DNA of 64,000 nucleotides from Cerrena zonata (taxonomy: Eukaryota; Basidiomycota; Agaricomycetes; Polyporales; Cerrenaceae): assembly GCA_038087015.1 (NCBI GenBank), contig JASBNA010000004.1, positions 248,001 through 312,000 of the forward strand, in the 5' to 3' direction. Both the position numbers and the translations under genes were made by a program. Shown here one piece after another: positions 45,859 to 58,394 of this stretch. Every line of letters starts with the position of its first letter. The first letter of the stretch is position 1. The notes beneath the pieces were generated by a model. It saw only the letters and a list, made by a program, of their open reading frames with translations. It did not search any database and was not told the origin of the DNA.

Positions 45859-48800
45859 AGTGGGCGATGGGGTAGAGGAAGTGGGGAGGCTGACAGACGG
45901 AGACTGTACTTATATAAAGATGGTAGGCGATACGAGAAACGGCACGCACGTTATGGCCATGGCCAGTGGCATATCCGGGGAATTGGATCTCAATAGGGCG
46001 CCGTGAAGGTAGTTGGAGCCGTGCTAATGGATATGTCAGTTTAAGCAGGGTCCGGAAGTTACGGAGGGTCGTCAAAGGTTGTCTCTAACTCAATCTTGCA
46101 CGTTATGCGGGTATTGGCGCTGACAGGGTAAGCAACGCCGCCGCGAAAACGGCTTGAAAGCGACAAACAAGTGCCAAACGGGTGCATTCGGCCCCTAGGA
46201 TGCCTTGCCATTTGTTGGCAAGGGACATAGCGTTTCCTTCTGGGGCTCGGCCAGCGATAAAGGTGGCATTTGATATTTGAAAGGGCTGGTGCCAATACTA
46301 GGCTGGTTGTGGAAAGTTGGAACCAGGCTAGCTTTGGCACTGTCACGCACTCACGAGCTAGAAAAAGATGATGTTCTTGTGAAGAACAGACTCTGTTGCC
46401 GGTCTTCAGAACCGAGCTCGACATGTGTATCAACTGCCGAGATTCGAGGGGAACTAAATACATTCGATCGACCTTTGATCTTTCGGCTCGACGTATTTTC
46501 CAACATGGTCTGCTGCTCCCACCAGCAGTTCGATAATACGTCGCATGTGACCATCACGCCGAGACCGCTCTCGCCATCTCTCGGCGATAGCCAACTACGC
46601 AAGCAACAATACCACACAACTACGTTGCTACAATCGGAATAACATCCAATCAACTGGTCATACTAATATACGCAATTGGAACACCATTTCAATTATCCCT
46701 TAGGTTCAGTCATCGTTGCGCCCTAGAATGCTCGCTGTTCCCACCATTTGTATCCGACTGCCTTTCAGGCTTTCGACCCTGCGTTTCCATCAGTACACCC
46801 GTGCCAAACACGTTGTAAGAACTGAGGCTAATCGCGTGTGATTGCAATGCTAACATTATCCAATAATTTCACTTCATAGAAAATGCAAACAGGTTCTTCG
46901 TTTATGATGACAGATCAATTTCACCAACTCACGTTCCTGATTGGGTCGAGACTGGTGGCAGGACTCGCGGGAAGGTGGTGCATTTCCTATAGAACGTGTA
47001 GCCCGACATTTTGCTACCGATCCGACTCCGCCAGGGATATGACGGAGTCTAGGCTTCACGGTAAGCGAACATATCACACTGAAAGTTCACCTGTACATTT
47101 TTGGACTTTCGACATCCCATATCCACAATTGGTCGGTTCATATGTCAAAACAAATGAACAGAGTGATACCTAGATAACCGCGAGCTCAATTATAATGTTG
47201 ACCACGTTATTTAGCTGTTATTTCTTGTGTCATACAATGTTGGTCAGCCTGCATGAATCCAATTCTGACATGATTTTTTTCACAGCGCTCACGTCTCCCC
47301 AACATGTTTCTGGTCCCACACTCGGGCTCGTTGGATGCCAAAAGGGGGCTCGCGGGCTATGACTTGCCGCTTAACAGCCTATGTTCTTCCTGCCTCAAGG
47401 GTTCTGTTCCTGTGCAAAATTGTGTTCTAATCGCACCCCACAAGACTCGGAAGCGCGAATCTCTATCGTTCAAGACTTACCGCAGACCTTGCGTTGAACC
47501 GTCCAGCCTAACGCGCTCAAGAATTCTAAAGTCATTTCTTTCAAATGATCTATCGGGACTATTAAGTTCAGTGCAAGTCAAGGGCTTATGGTCTTACAGA
47601 ACAGAACCCCATTCGTCATGGAGCTTCTTGGTCGTTTTAGTGAACCGATGACTTGCAGTGATAAGTCGCTCAGCGTTCTATAACTTTGTCAGTTCGTTCT
47701 GGCGATAATAGCTCTCCATCTATCAATCGAATACAGTCACCAGGACGTTCGATATGTTGGATTTGACTAAGTCCTTGGCGGATACACTCGTCGTGCTTCT
47801 ACGTAGACTCTAAAGCATCAGGGGGCTTGCCTTCGCTCATAGGTAAGCTGTCAGATGACATAGTACTCTAGACCCATCCTCATTTGCTGACGATGAACGT
47901 TCTTTACAGCTTGACATTCAAGTCTAGTCCCAAAACCACTCATCGTCAATCAGCATCGGCGCAAGTTTCAATTCCGCAACCACGCGTTAAGATATCGATC
48001 TCGCGCAAATATTGCGCGAGCAAGAAACTAGACTCTGAACTCAAACTCGAAGTGAGTTTCTCCGTCACAAAAAGAATGTAAAATAACTTGTCTGACTTGT
48101 CCCTGCCAAAAGGTGTCATCGGCAGCTTTTCGTAATATGGATACGCGACGACCTAAAGCACTAGGTGTTCTTCTTCCCAGCATTGTGTCTAGGTCACTGA
48201 ATGTATCCCTATTCACGATACACAACGATACAGAAGTTTGCCAGTCCAGCGTCTAGTACGGATCTTCCTCCACCTTTGTACAGTAATGCAATCCTATTTC
48301 TGATGCTCACGACTAGGACTAAGTTTGCGAAACTGTCTAGAGATTATCCTATCTACAAGATCCGAACAGAAATACGGCAGTAGTGGACATAGAAGGGGAA
48401 CCGGCCCCTTGTCGATGTTTCTATCTCGATTCTCGCTTATGGTTGATATCCAGGGCATATTTTTGTCCTGGTCAGGCCTACCGGTCCAGAAATCACAGAA
48501 ATCCCCGAATATGACCTCTGCGTATCGGAAATAATAGAGTTGGCTTTTCTCTGCCACGAGGTCGCAGAGTGAAGCGTAGAAATGAAATCTTTTACACGTG
48601 TGAGCAGACGGAATGTTCTTCATTTCGTTGTCGATGGCAATTAGGTTTCCAAAAGCGTTCTACTTCTCTCGGTTCCATTAAAGTAAAAGTCATGCCTATG
48701 CTCCTAGGATGGCTGTGCGATAGGTTTCTGATGGTAGACGTCGTCGAAGAGCTAGCTTGAGACTTTCTGCATAAAGTTTCACAGGGATGACGACAATAAA

Positions 48801-49330
48801 CTTTGAGGGTATGTAAATCACCTTAGCTCACACCAGAGGACCGGGGCAAACCTTCTGCTTCTCTCATCATGATACCTACTCGAGTGACGTTATACACAAT
48901 GTTAATCAGCCCGCATGTACGAGATATTCTCCTGCGCGAGAATAGTAACACGAAAAGTTACGTATCAAGACTCATGTAACCTTGCGCGCGACCAATCGGT
49001 CCACAAGGACTTTCCAGCCAGACCCGCGACATACACGGCCTATCAGAAGAAGGGTATGACCCAGTCCATTCTTGCAATACTGACCCTGGATTTGCCCAAA
49101 CCTAACGCCATACCTGACCTCCTGACTGATCGTCAGTTACAGTTGATATTCCTCTTTGCTTCCGGACCAGGCATCCCCTGGGAGGACAGTATCAGCCCCA
49201 TTGGGTTGTATGTGTTCCGATGCAGATGGTGTATTCTAGACAAACTTATTAAACTTTGACATCTCTGCCTTTATCACCGCAATGCACTCGCGCCGTACTG
49301 CCGGGATAGGTTGGCATGATACAGAATGAC
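45859..49330. promoter_or_regulatory. gene-poor block upstream of WOPR 1
   Basis: 3.5 kb upstream of the WOPR gene without a supportable gene. It has only short frames on both strands. Contains an interrupted palindrome at 48000-48020 and two of the three copies of the 10-mer TAAACTTTGA (48797 and 49250). Candidate long-range regulatory DNA, by analogy with Wor1-class genes, which have very long upstream regions. Confidence 0.4.
48000..48020. repeat. interrupted palindrome CTCGCGCAA-ATA-TTGCGCGAG
   Basis: Perfect 9-bp arms separated by ATA, GC-rich in otherwise mixed sequence. Could be a dyad for a dimeric DNA-binding protein or a small hairpin. It lies about 2.1 kb upstream of the first WOPR start codon. 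Confidence 0.6.
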
Positions 49331-49428
49331 ACTTACTCGTTTACCGGCATAGAGTTGGAACGCGATGTCAGGAGGAGGAGCTTGACCAAAAACAGGGCGC
49401 TCACGGTAAACTTTGATTGTACTCATGC
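49331..49428 (-). CDS. possible first exon of an unrecognised small gene
   Basis: ATG at 49428 opens MSTIKVYRERPVFGQAPPPD and continues to a strong GTAAGT donor right after codon CGA at about 49339. It begins only 60 bp past the GLTP stop on the same strand. I found no convincing downstream exon, so the gene model is incomplete; it could also be a remnant. Confidence 0.3.
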
Positions 49429-49487
49429 CACATGAAGTTTCTCGTTATTACCCATAAACGTGTATGTGTGCGTAAAAGTTACAAAAT

Positions 49488-50318
49488 TTAGAATCCCTTG
49501 TTGTATCCACCAGTTTCGTAGAATGTTTGCAATCGGGTAACAATAGCGTCCAGAGCAGCAAGCCATTTGTTGAGTTCTTCATTGAGCTTGTCTTGAGTAA
49601 CGGGCGGACCTCCAGCGGGATCGGCAGCGAGTTTGGCGTAGAAGTCAGCCTTGTAAGGGCATGCTTTCATAGCCACCTGTAATGAGACGTGTGAAGGGAA
49701 GCTCAAAGCATTTCGGGGTAATAAAGTTTCGTACAGCAAAGATTCCCTTCACAACGAAGTTGTGGAACTTCTTGAGCGTGGCCTCATATGATTTTCCAAA
49801 CGCCGTGGCAAGTTCCTCGGATTGGTTGGCCTGGGCGAACTGCAAGGCCTTGCATGTAAATGAAAGGCCACGAAGCAGCCACATCAAGCCTTCGGTCGCG
49901 ACACGCTTCTTCTCGGTCTTCTCGTTCTCTACGAGCTGCTCAAGAGTGGCGGAGACGGTAGGGTGAGACGTGTATCGTGCCCTAACTTTCTACAAGACAA
50001 GTTCCCCGGTTAGATTGGTCGGTAAGTCGATGTTCAACGGACTTACAGCAATGTTCCCCTTCAAATCACTCTGGACAGCTGTGAATGCGGCAGACCCAAG
50101 AAGATCTACTCTGACATAAGGAAACATGCAGCTAAGGCCAGCCCAGGAAGCATACCAAAAAGTCCGACGAGACCGTCAGAGGCTTCGAGAAATGCGACAG
50201 TATCGACGCCAGCGTCGGTGATTGGAACATCAGCAAAAGACTAGATGGCAAGTTGATCATCCTGATTGAGCGAAGTAATACAGTAACATGCCTTAACGGT
50301 TTCGAGATAGGGGGCCAT
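49488..50318 (-). CDS. glycolipid transfer protein
   Basis: All-helical GLTP fold that carries glycosylceramides (HET-C2 type in fungi) between membranes in the cytosol. Exons start 50318-50292, 50240-50156 and 50105 onward, ending at 49488 (about 205 residues, normal length). Start MAPYLETVK. The sugar-headgroup site is visible: D..N..K in SDLKGNIAKVRAR, Trp in GLMWLLRGLSFTCKAL and His in LKKFHNFVVKGIF. The C-terminal part reads AMKACPYKADFYAKLA and ends YETGGYNKGF. The first intron (50291-50241) has a GC donor (AAG then GCATGT) and a CTAG acceptor, and only this choice keeps frame. Divergent from the methionine sulfoxide reductase gene, 216 bp between starts. Confidence 0.93.
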
Positions 50319-50534
50319 TATGAGAAGGAATGAAGCTCAAAGTGAAGGATAGCTGTCAAATGATATAACGTCCAACTACGGATGATAGTCGTAGAAGCTG
50401 GGGCAGTGCCCTAACTACATACATTTAATCTAATCAGTAGATGATCGAAGTCTTTCCCAACTTGATCAACTAAGTTCAAGGTTTTACTGACAACGGGCCA
50501 GTCCCTTCCAAGAGTATCGTCCCTTACGCTCATC

Positions 50535-51268
50535 ATGCCACACGCAGATTCAGCTTACGTTCCTTCTGGACTGACTAAACCAGAGTTCTGGGATCATGTC
50601 CATGATCAACTCGCACCACTATTGGAAGGACAGCGCAATTGGGTAAAATCCTGCCATCTTCGCATCCCCCATTTCTTCTGACCATAACAGTCTAAAAATG
50701 AACACAGGTCACCAATCTCGCGAATGCGTCTTCATTGATATATAGCTCCCTTCTCGCTTACGCACCACACTTTGGTGACGGCGAGCGAGCCGTGAATTGG
50801 TGTGGTATGTCTACACATGTCCGTGGAATTCGTGCTTGATATTGAGTTTAATTTAATACAGGGTTCTACGTCGAATCCTCACTTTTTCCCGCTCCTCGCT
50901 ACTTCAAACGGGACTTGACTCAGGGACGACACAACCCACCTACAGAGCTACTTCTTGCTCCATTCTGCGGGAAACCGGCATGTCAAGTTATCAACGTTGC
51001 CCCTGGAAAAGCTCGCGGCGTCTGCGCCAATGCCTTCATCGATGCTCAAACTAAATTAGTTCCCGATGTCGATGCCTACCCTGGCCACATCGCATGTGAC
51101 GGTCAAACGAAGAGCGAAGTCGTCTGTCCACTAATTCTGCAACAGGAACAGACCGCTGTAGTAGGAGTCTTGGACCTTGATTGCTTAGCTGTGGGCGGCT
51201 TCGATGCCGACGATGCTGCCGGACTCCAAAAGATAGCGGATTTAATTGTGAATGCATGCGATTGGTGA
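50535..51268 (+). CDS. free methionine-R-sulfoxide reductase (GAF domain)
   Basis: Repairs free Met-R-sulfoxide using cysteines in a GAF fold; matches yeast fRMsr (YKL069W). Three exons: 50535-50642, 50708-50804 and 50862-51268 (612 nt, 203 residues). Start MPHADSAYVPSG. Core motifs: VNWCGFYV, then ELLLAPFCGKPACQVINV, GKARGVCANAF, VPDVDAYPGHIACDGQTKSE and VGVLDLDCLAVGGFD. The three redox cysteines known from yeast correspond to those in PACQ, RGVC and IACDG, all present. Cytosolic, no targeting signal. Ends 107 bp from the cysteinyl-tRNA synthetase stop (convergent). Confidence 0.95.
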
Positions 51269-51375
51269 TCAATAAATAGATAGATGCGGTACAAAGTTGG
51301 CAAGGGTTAGAGGGGAAGCAACGTCTGCTGCATGATGCAAGCAAGCTGTATTACATATATATGATTGAATGTAAA

Positions 51376-54300
51376 TCATTTCGCCTGCTCCGACTGCTGC
51401 CACGCCAGGAACTCCTCATGACGTTTCTTCTGATCAGCCCATGCCTTTTGAACCCTCTTTACCTGGTTCTTACTCAACTCCTTGCCTTCACCGTCGGTAA
51501 GCGGAACCCCATTATCGTCCCAGGTATTGTAGGAACCTTCTGGTACATTCGGGGGTTTGAAGAGATCTTGAGGCGAAACGCGGCCTTTCTCCAATTTGGC
51601 AAGGCGGGCTTGACGTTCTGCTTCGAGGGCTGCTGCCTTCTTCGCCGCTTTAACTTCCATCTGTGCCCGTTTCTCTTCGCGCGCCTTGATCAATTCTGAA
51701 GGAGGAACAAGCTTAACTAAGGCCTTCCCGTCTAAGGAAGCACATCAATAACGGCATGCGAAGATAAAAGCTTAATGTTTTTTGCTATTTGTTACATACC
51801 TTCCACATCGTCCAGGGCTACTCCCAGAGGAACGAGGTCGACATCACGGAGCCTGTCACAGAGCGCCAGGATATCTTTCAGAGCATTCTCGCCCTTGGCG
51901 ATAGCGACCTTTCTGACGCCATCTCGGAATGAAGATAAGGTCCGAATGTATGGCATGAGTACTTCCTCTCTCTGTTAATAGAACGAGCCAAGAGCTACGT
52001 CAACGCAACGGATTAACTAGGAGTGTAATGCGGACATACGTTGATGTTTTCTTCGCCTGAGGCTAATTCTTGGCCCCAACCAATCTCCGAAGTCTCACCC
52101 TCACCCAAACCAAACATGCGAAGCATCTGACCCACCCATCTGGCTATTCTCTCGATGACGCCAATGTCTAAGTTGACGCTCCGGGAGTTAATGTATACAT
52201 TAGTGCGTGAAACCAGTTCCCTCAGAACGTCCAATGCTTCCGGAGTATTGAATGAATCGCAAAGGGCGGCGCGGAAAGCGCTCTGGCTCTGATGGAATCT
52301 GTCGACAACAGATCATGAGAAACGAATGTGGGTATTCGAAAACTCAAACTGTATAGACCGACCTCTCGGTAAGCTCACGCTCCACATCCCGGAATCGGTG
52401 TTGCGTGTCCAGGGGTGGACCACTAGCCTCAACCTGGTTGATTAACGCTTTGACATTGGTAAAGAAGTTCTGAGGGGCGAGTTTAAACGTCAAATGACCC
52501 GTATGCTAATCTGTATGGGGCTTACGTTGAGTGATGTCTCGATGTTACGAACTTCGCCAGTCATCAATGAGTCAGAGAAGTCGATCTTGGAGTTCCAGAG
52601 TTGTGTCAAGAACGCAAGCCGCAGCTGCCGCGCTGAATACTTCTGAAGAATCTCCTACAGACGAACAAACAACGCATGTTACTAACCTGACGCTACATAA
52701 TAGGGGAGTATAAACTCACGTCAATCGTAATGAAGTTTTTGAGGGACTTGCTCATTTTCAAACCTTCGATATGCAAATGTCCCGTATGGAGAAAGTAGTT
52801 AACCCAAGCCGGGCAGTTATGGTAAGCCTGACGAGGCCGAGTCAGGTACGATCGGAGGGCGATGTGAAAAACTAAACCCACCTCAGATTGTGCCATCTCG
52901 TTGTCATGATGGGGGAAAGCCAAATCGATACCTCCTGAGTGAATGTCCATGTTGTCGCCAAATATAGCTGATGCCATAACCGAGCATTCTATGTGCCATC
53001 CGGGGCGTCCTGGACCCCATGGCGAAGGCCACGAGGGCTCTCCAGGCTTTGAAGCTTTCCACAAAGCGAAGTCTGCTGCAGAACGACGGCCGGTTCCAGC
53101 GGACAAAGCACCTATGCAAATACATTTAATATCGGCAAGAACAGTCCGAGCCGCAGAACCAACCTTCGCCTTCCTCAAGGAGTTCTCGATTACCCTTACT
53201 CCAAGGTTCAAGCTTAGCGTAATCATGACCATCTGCTTTGTCAAAGGTACGCGTGTCGAAGTAGACGCTACCATCGACTTCGTACCCGAATCCATTCTTG
53301 ACAATGCCCTCCACGAATGAAGCAATTTCGGGGACGAATTCAGTCACGCGTGTGAGAGTGTCGGGGTCGCGGACACGCAAACGACGCATGTCCTTGAAGA
53401 ACTCGTTTTCCCAATACGCTGCAGTTGAGCGGAATATCGATGGGTCGGTGACAGTAGAACCTTCCTAAAGCGGTGTAAGTGCGCTACAAATCAACGTCGG
53501 TCGCAATACGAACCTGCCTATCCAATACCGGCGCAAGGATATCTCTCGCTTCATCAATGAATTTGTGTGCAACGGTGGCATCAGTTTGCCCGACCTTCAA
53601 TGCTTGCTCGGCTTGCTCTATAGCAAGCAGAGTTTTATTCTACCAAAGCGTCGGTGATTAACGTTAAATCGAGAAGGATGTGACACGGACCGACGCATTA
53701 AAATGCATTTCAAACTTTTCATCGCGCTTGAGGCACTCTTGTTTCCACGCTTTGTCTTGAAAACGTGTGGTAAATGAGGCCCAGGCACTGCGTTCTTGGC
53801 CGGAGGCTAGCCTGTCGGTTTCGAGGAGTCCTTTGGAAACCTTGGATCGGACATATTCAACCCATGCGCTGCTAACGAGTTCGACAAGTTCTGGGGTTAG
53901 AGCGGTTTGTTTGGCCCGGAAGTTATCGACGAGATGGTTTTGTCGAGCGCGAAGAATGATCTATGATGAGCATGGAATGTATCAAGGTTTCCGCACTATA
54001 AGTATAAGCATTAGAGAACGTACTTTATCGTCGATGTCTGTAATATTCATAACAAAGTGAACATCATATCCGAAATAGTCGGACATTATTCGCCTCAGTA
54101 TATCCTGTGTAACATAGTTTCTGAAGCGATAATTGAGCTGGGCGACGTACGATCGGGCTACAATGACGTACCTCGCATGACCCATATGCGAAAAGTCGTA
54201 AACAGTAGGTCCACAGTTGTACCACTTGACGAGGTTTCCATCATTGGGAACAAACTCGACCTATAGCACGCCATCCAGTTAAACATCACCGAGTCAAAAA

Positions 54301-54407
54301 GCTCGCCACTAACGGACTTTACTTCGTGTAAGGGAATTGTAGACCTTCAGCACCGGAACTTCGTTCTTGCGGACCGGTGGCGTCCAAGTCGGTTGTTGGA
54401 TAGACAT
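51376..54407 (-). CDS. cysteinyl-tRNA synthetase, cytosolic type
   Basis: Class I aminoacyl-tRNA synthetase that charges tRNA-Cys. Start [20 protein letters not shown]; about ten exons to the stop at 51376. Catalytic motifs: [20 protein letters not shown] (HIGH equivalent HMGH and the first zinc Cys), [10 protein letters not shown], then [20 protein letters not shown] with the second zinc Cys, [18 protein letters not shown] with the zinc His, and [14 protein letters not shown] (KMSKS). The large eukaryotic insert after HMGH and the Lys/Glu-rich C-terminal extension ([20 protein letters not shown]) identify the cytosolic eukaryotic form. No cleavable mitochondrial presequence is evident, although one gene often serves both compartments in fungi through alternative starts. 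No defects. Confidence 0.96.
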
Positions 54408-54956
54408 AGTTTGTTTTGAGAGATTCCCAGCACAGTACAGACGCACTCTGAGGCCACGACGATAGAGAGCTGGTTGAAGTAAGAGACGAACGAACATTCA
54501 CCGCGATATCTCCCAAAGCTTGACTCGATCGACAACGATTCAGAAACAAATTACGCACGTGCAGACTTATACTCAGCTTGTGCCTAATTAGGAAAGGAAG
54601 ATGGATTGCAACTTTCGCCGAGTGCAAGTGGCAATATGTCGCAAACCGACCGCTGAGTTGGAGTCGCTGTCGAGATAAATATTCACGGGAACGTCGGGAA
54701 GAGATCTCGTTAACCGTCGCTTAGATCGCACATATTAAATGGGGATGATGAGCTCCAGCTTCTATTTTGCGCTTTCAATCCTTTATTCAAGGCAGATACC
54801 CCAAATGATTTATGTAACAAAATGGAATAGGATACCTTTACACCTAAAGGAGGTACAGGCACGTCTGGGACTTATACAGTGGCATCATAAAGTAATAGAA
54901 TAGAGAATAGCAAACTTGAGGCTGATGGCTGTCAGTCAGAGTTATGTGCATGATGC

Positions 54957-57177
54957 TCACACCTTGTCTGTATAGGGGTCGGAGTATGCACCCGTGCCCC
55001 TTTCCTCATCCGCGCCATACAGTGGAACGTCAACCGGAGCCGATCGTGCATGAAGGCTCTTGTAAGCAGAAGGCCTCTCATGGGAACGTCTTCGGCGATT
55101 GACAGCCCAGAAGACCACTGCTCCAATCGTCACGATGACAAGTACTGCGACACCCACGATGATAGATGGGATCCAATATTTGACCTACGAAGGAAGGTTC
55201 AGTCAGCAAAGGAGTGAGAAGATACCACGAGCTCTTACTTGACTAAGAATTGTTCCTAACGATTTGTCATCTTCGTCATCAGCACCAAGGTTCCCCACCA
55301 GGGTCTTCTCCGAATCACCCTTATTTGGTGTTGAGGATATCGATGGTGTCGGAGTTGAAGTGGTGGTAACAACGAACATAGATGTGGATGGGGATGGGGG
55401 CGTGATGGCGATAGTGGTGTACATAGTCACAATAGGAGGCGATTGTGACGATATGGATTGAGAACCGGAAGGGGACGTGACGGCAGAAGCTTGAGGTGAA
55501 TTAGTCAACGATGTGGCAGCAGTGATCAAAGATGTAGTCAAGGTAGACGATGGGGTCACGGACGTGAAGCTCACAGCTGAAGGCGACGATGAAGATGGAA
55601 AAACAAGAGTTGAGGCTCCACTTCCGGGTGATTGACTAGATGAGCTTGGAGTGGAAGAGTGCCGGTATTGCATGAATTGCTCCCTAGATTCATCGATGTC
55701 AACAATAGACAGGAACTTCCAGTACGGATCTTGTGGTGGCTTGCTAGAGGCATTCTGGTAGCCATACATTGCGTAGACACTCGCGACTACAGATATTTTT
55801 AGGGTTCGAGTACATCTTAATGATGTAAGTATTATGTACTTACGGAAAGGTGTTCCAAGACCGACGTCGAATTTGTCCTTTGGATGATCAGGCGCCACAA
55901 ACTAAAGGGGTATCTCAGTCAAACATACTGACGCGAGCCTAAGTCCGACAGACCTTTCCAATGCACGTTCCTGGGGTGTCTGACAGCGACACTGTGGTCA
56001 AAGGATCAATTATGTATTCCTTTTCCTGAATGACAATTGTAACCCAGACTTCTGCTGTGCACGGTACAATGTATGTCCTATTCGCGGCGGACCATGTTGC
56101 ACCGTCAATGGATCCGTATATAGCATCGACATATGTCTTGTCAAGCGTTACCCAAGGATCAGCGGACTGAACTTGAGCTGCGAACCTCCCATCGGGTACA
56201 CCGGAAATGTTAGAAGAAATACTAAGAGAGGTATTTCCGATACGGATGTCGCCCACAACAATTATTTGTGAGCCATTGACAGGGACTGCTGGCATAAGCT
56301 CAACATCTTTGAGATTGCGAACGTTGAGCGACTTCAAGTCATCGCTTGAAACACCAAGGTACCTGGTCAGATCGATTATTTCTCCATAGCTAATAAATCC
56401 AGCGAGAGATAATTCTTGGTCCCAATCCAGCTCAGATGGGGTATAGAGGATGGTCAAGTATGGTGAATCATTGCCATCTCCAACAACCCAATGGTCGAAG
56501 GGACTCAGTATAGTCGAATTCTTCTGGTGAGCTAACGAGTCGGAGGAGGGGCCAAGGCCGAGAACACCATGTGTTATGTTGACTTCATTCTGATCGAAAT
56601 GGTGGCTTTCAAGCTGTCCCTGTGACCAGACTATATAGTACATATCACTTGGTGTTAGTGACACTCGCTAACAAATAAGCACAAACTCACGTATGGGCTG
56701 TTCCGTAAGATTAAAATGCGGCAATTCAATCTGAGAATACGTCACATTGGCTATCAAATGTGTTTGTCAATATCAGGGAATCAAATGTTATTATGATAAG
56801 TTTACCTTCGGAATAGTTGCTCAATGGGTACGAGAACGGAACCAACATTCCATTCTCTGATATCTTCTCAAGCGGACCAGCTACCCATAGCTCGCCGCTA
56901 GAGTATCGGAGCGCAAGGTTAGATAGAGTTATGAGCTTTTTTGTAGAACTCACAATGCAGTATCGACCATAAGGATCCCGGGTGTACCACCAACCATGAA
57001 AGCAACATAAGGGCGGGCGTGGTGTTTGTCCGTGTATATCACATTGCCCTTAAAATCGTCTGGAACTAATAGTCCGGAACCATCACGACGTTGAAACTGA
57101 GCACTCGGAAGAAGTGCTTGAGAATATGATGAAAACGAGAGTAATGCAAAAATACCGGATAATTTAAAAATAGCCAT
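54957..57177 (-). CDS. membrane-anchored pepsin-fold protein lacking the DTG motif
   Basis: Aspartic-peptidase-like ectodomain with one C-terminal membrane helix. Signal peptide MAIFKLSGIFALLSFSSYSQ; then YVAFMVGGTPGILMVDTAFG and ELWVAG. This aligns with the canonical first active-site DTGSSELWV, but the Gly is Ala, giving VDTAFGELWV. The flap and middle parts follow (HFDQNEVNITHGVLGLGPSS, LTILYTPSELDW). No clear second DTG/DSG is seen: the corresponding stretch reads SADPWVTLDKTYVDAIYGSI. A Ser/Thr-rich stalk of about 150 residues and a helix (SIIVGVAVLVIVTIGAVVF) precede a short cytoplasmic tail starting NRRRRSHERPS. At least seven exons; one short intron near 56660 is uncertain. Many N-x-S/T sites. 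Probably surface-exposed and not a working protease. Confidence 0.75.
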
Positions 57178-58394
57178 AGCGTGACACGAGTAAAGAACAG
57201 AAAGGAGGGAACAGAGAAAGGAAAAGGAAATAGGTTTGAGGCATAGTTAGTCCTGTACGAGTTTTATAGTCATCGCTTTCCGAATCGCGGTCTCAGATCA
57301 AGAGCCAGTGACGGCGCACATTGATTTGTGAGCGGGACCGGCGGGAGGTGTTTCAAGTTGGGATGAAAAAGCTGTGCTCCATTCCCATAAATGGTAATAT
57401 CTCCGAGGGCGGGCGCTGACAATGACACCGGAGGTCAACTGATGTGGTTCGCACTCCGCAGGAACCTACATCACAGCACATTGTGTTGAAAGTGACGATG
57501 TAAGTCACTTATGGATACAAGTTATACCATACTGGAACCAACAAGCAACGTGTAAAGGTTGATTGAATAGGATCGAATAAACGCGTAGCTTGAAAGGTTG
57601 GCGGCCAATGGTCTTGAGAGGTGAATACACGAAACAAAGGCAGCACCAGATCTATGTATTGCTTGGGAAGAATCGATCTCAACCAAACTTCGCACAGTTC
57701 CGATAAACGAGAAAGGGCCTGACAATACTATTGAAAACATAGTCTGTCAATAAAGTGCAGCTATTCGGTGGACGGCATACCCTGAGAAACAATTTGTACA
57801 TGGATCGAAAAAAATGCCAACGTCCTGTGAGTAGTCACTGTCAAAAGACATGATGTAATGGAGTATGAGAATACTGACCGGTGAGATGATATGACCGGAC
57901 TAACAAACACTGGAGGGTTAAAGAGCTAGTCTAGACATACAGGAATGATTTGATAATGTGGTGCATCTATTTCGCAAAGGCAGTGGGTCCCCGGTGTCCA
58001 AATTGAAATACAAACGCACGCGCGATGAATCCTAAGTTCTGCGAATATCAAATCAGTATGGCAGAGTCAGAATTCCCTCAACCATTGGTGTTTCTGTAAG
58101 GAAAGTAGCATACTACCGACATCCCCGCTCGACATGTATCATTTGCAAGCTGTTCTGTACTCTGTACAAACGATATTTCTAGCTGACATATCAGAGGACA
58201 GTATGTTCTTAAGCAAAAGCCTGAAGAATTCTGATTAGCAACATGATATCAGAAATAGAGAAGGACAGGTAGCGTGGCTGTTTCTCAATTCAAACGAGCG
58301 CTGTTCAAAGCTGGAAGTGATAGACTGATGGAGATATTTGCTCGTAAGCTGAGCCGCGATTCGGTCGAAAAAGGCTAAGTGGCTGCGTATGTCC
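57178..58394. other. intergenic region
   Basis: Upstream of the pepsin-fold gene. A short - strand frame at 58235-58423 (DIRSHLAFFDRIAAQLTSKY) looks protein-like and may belong with the frame upstream of it, but the join would need an intron of only 24 nt. Nothing else is supported. Confidence 0.35.

Noticed and set aside
46277..46653. Overlapping 100-121-codon frames on both strands upstream of WOPR gene 1
   Set aside because: No motif, no splice context, and mutually overlapping; treated as chance.
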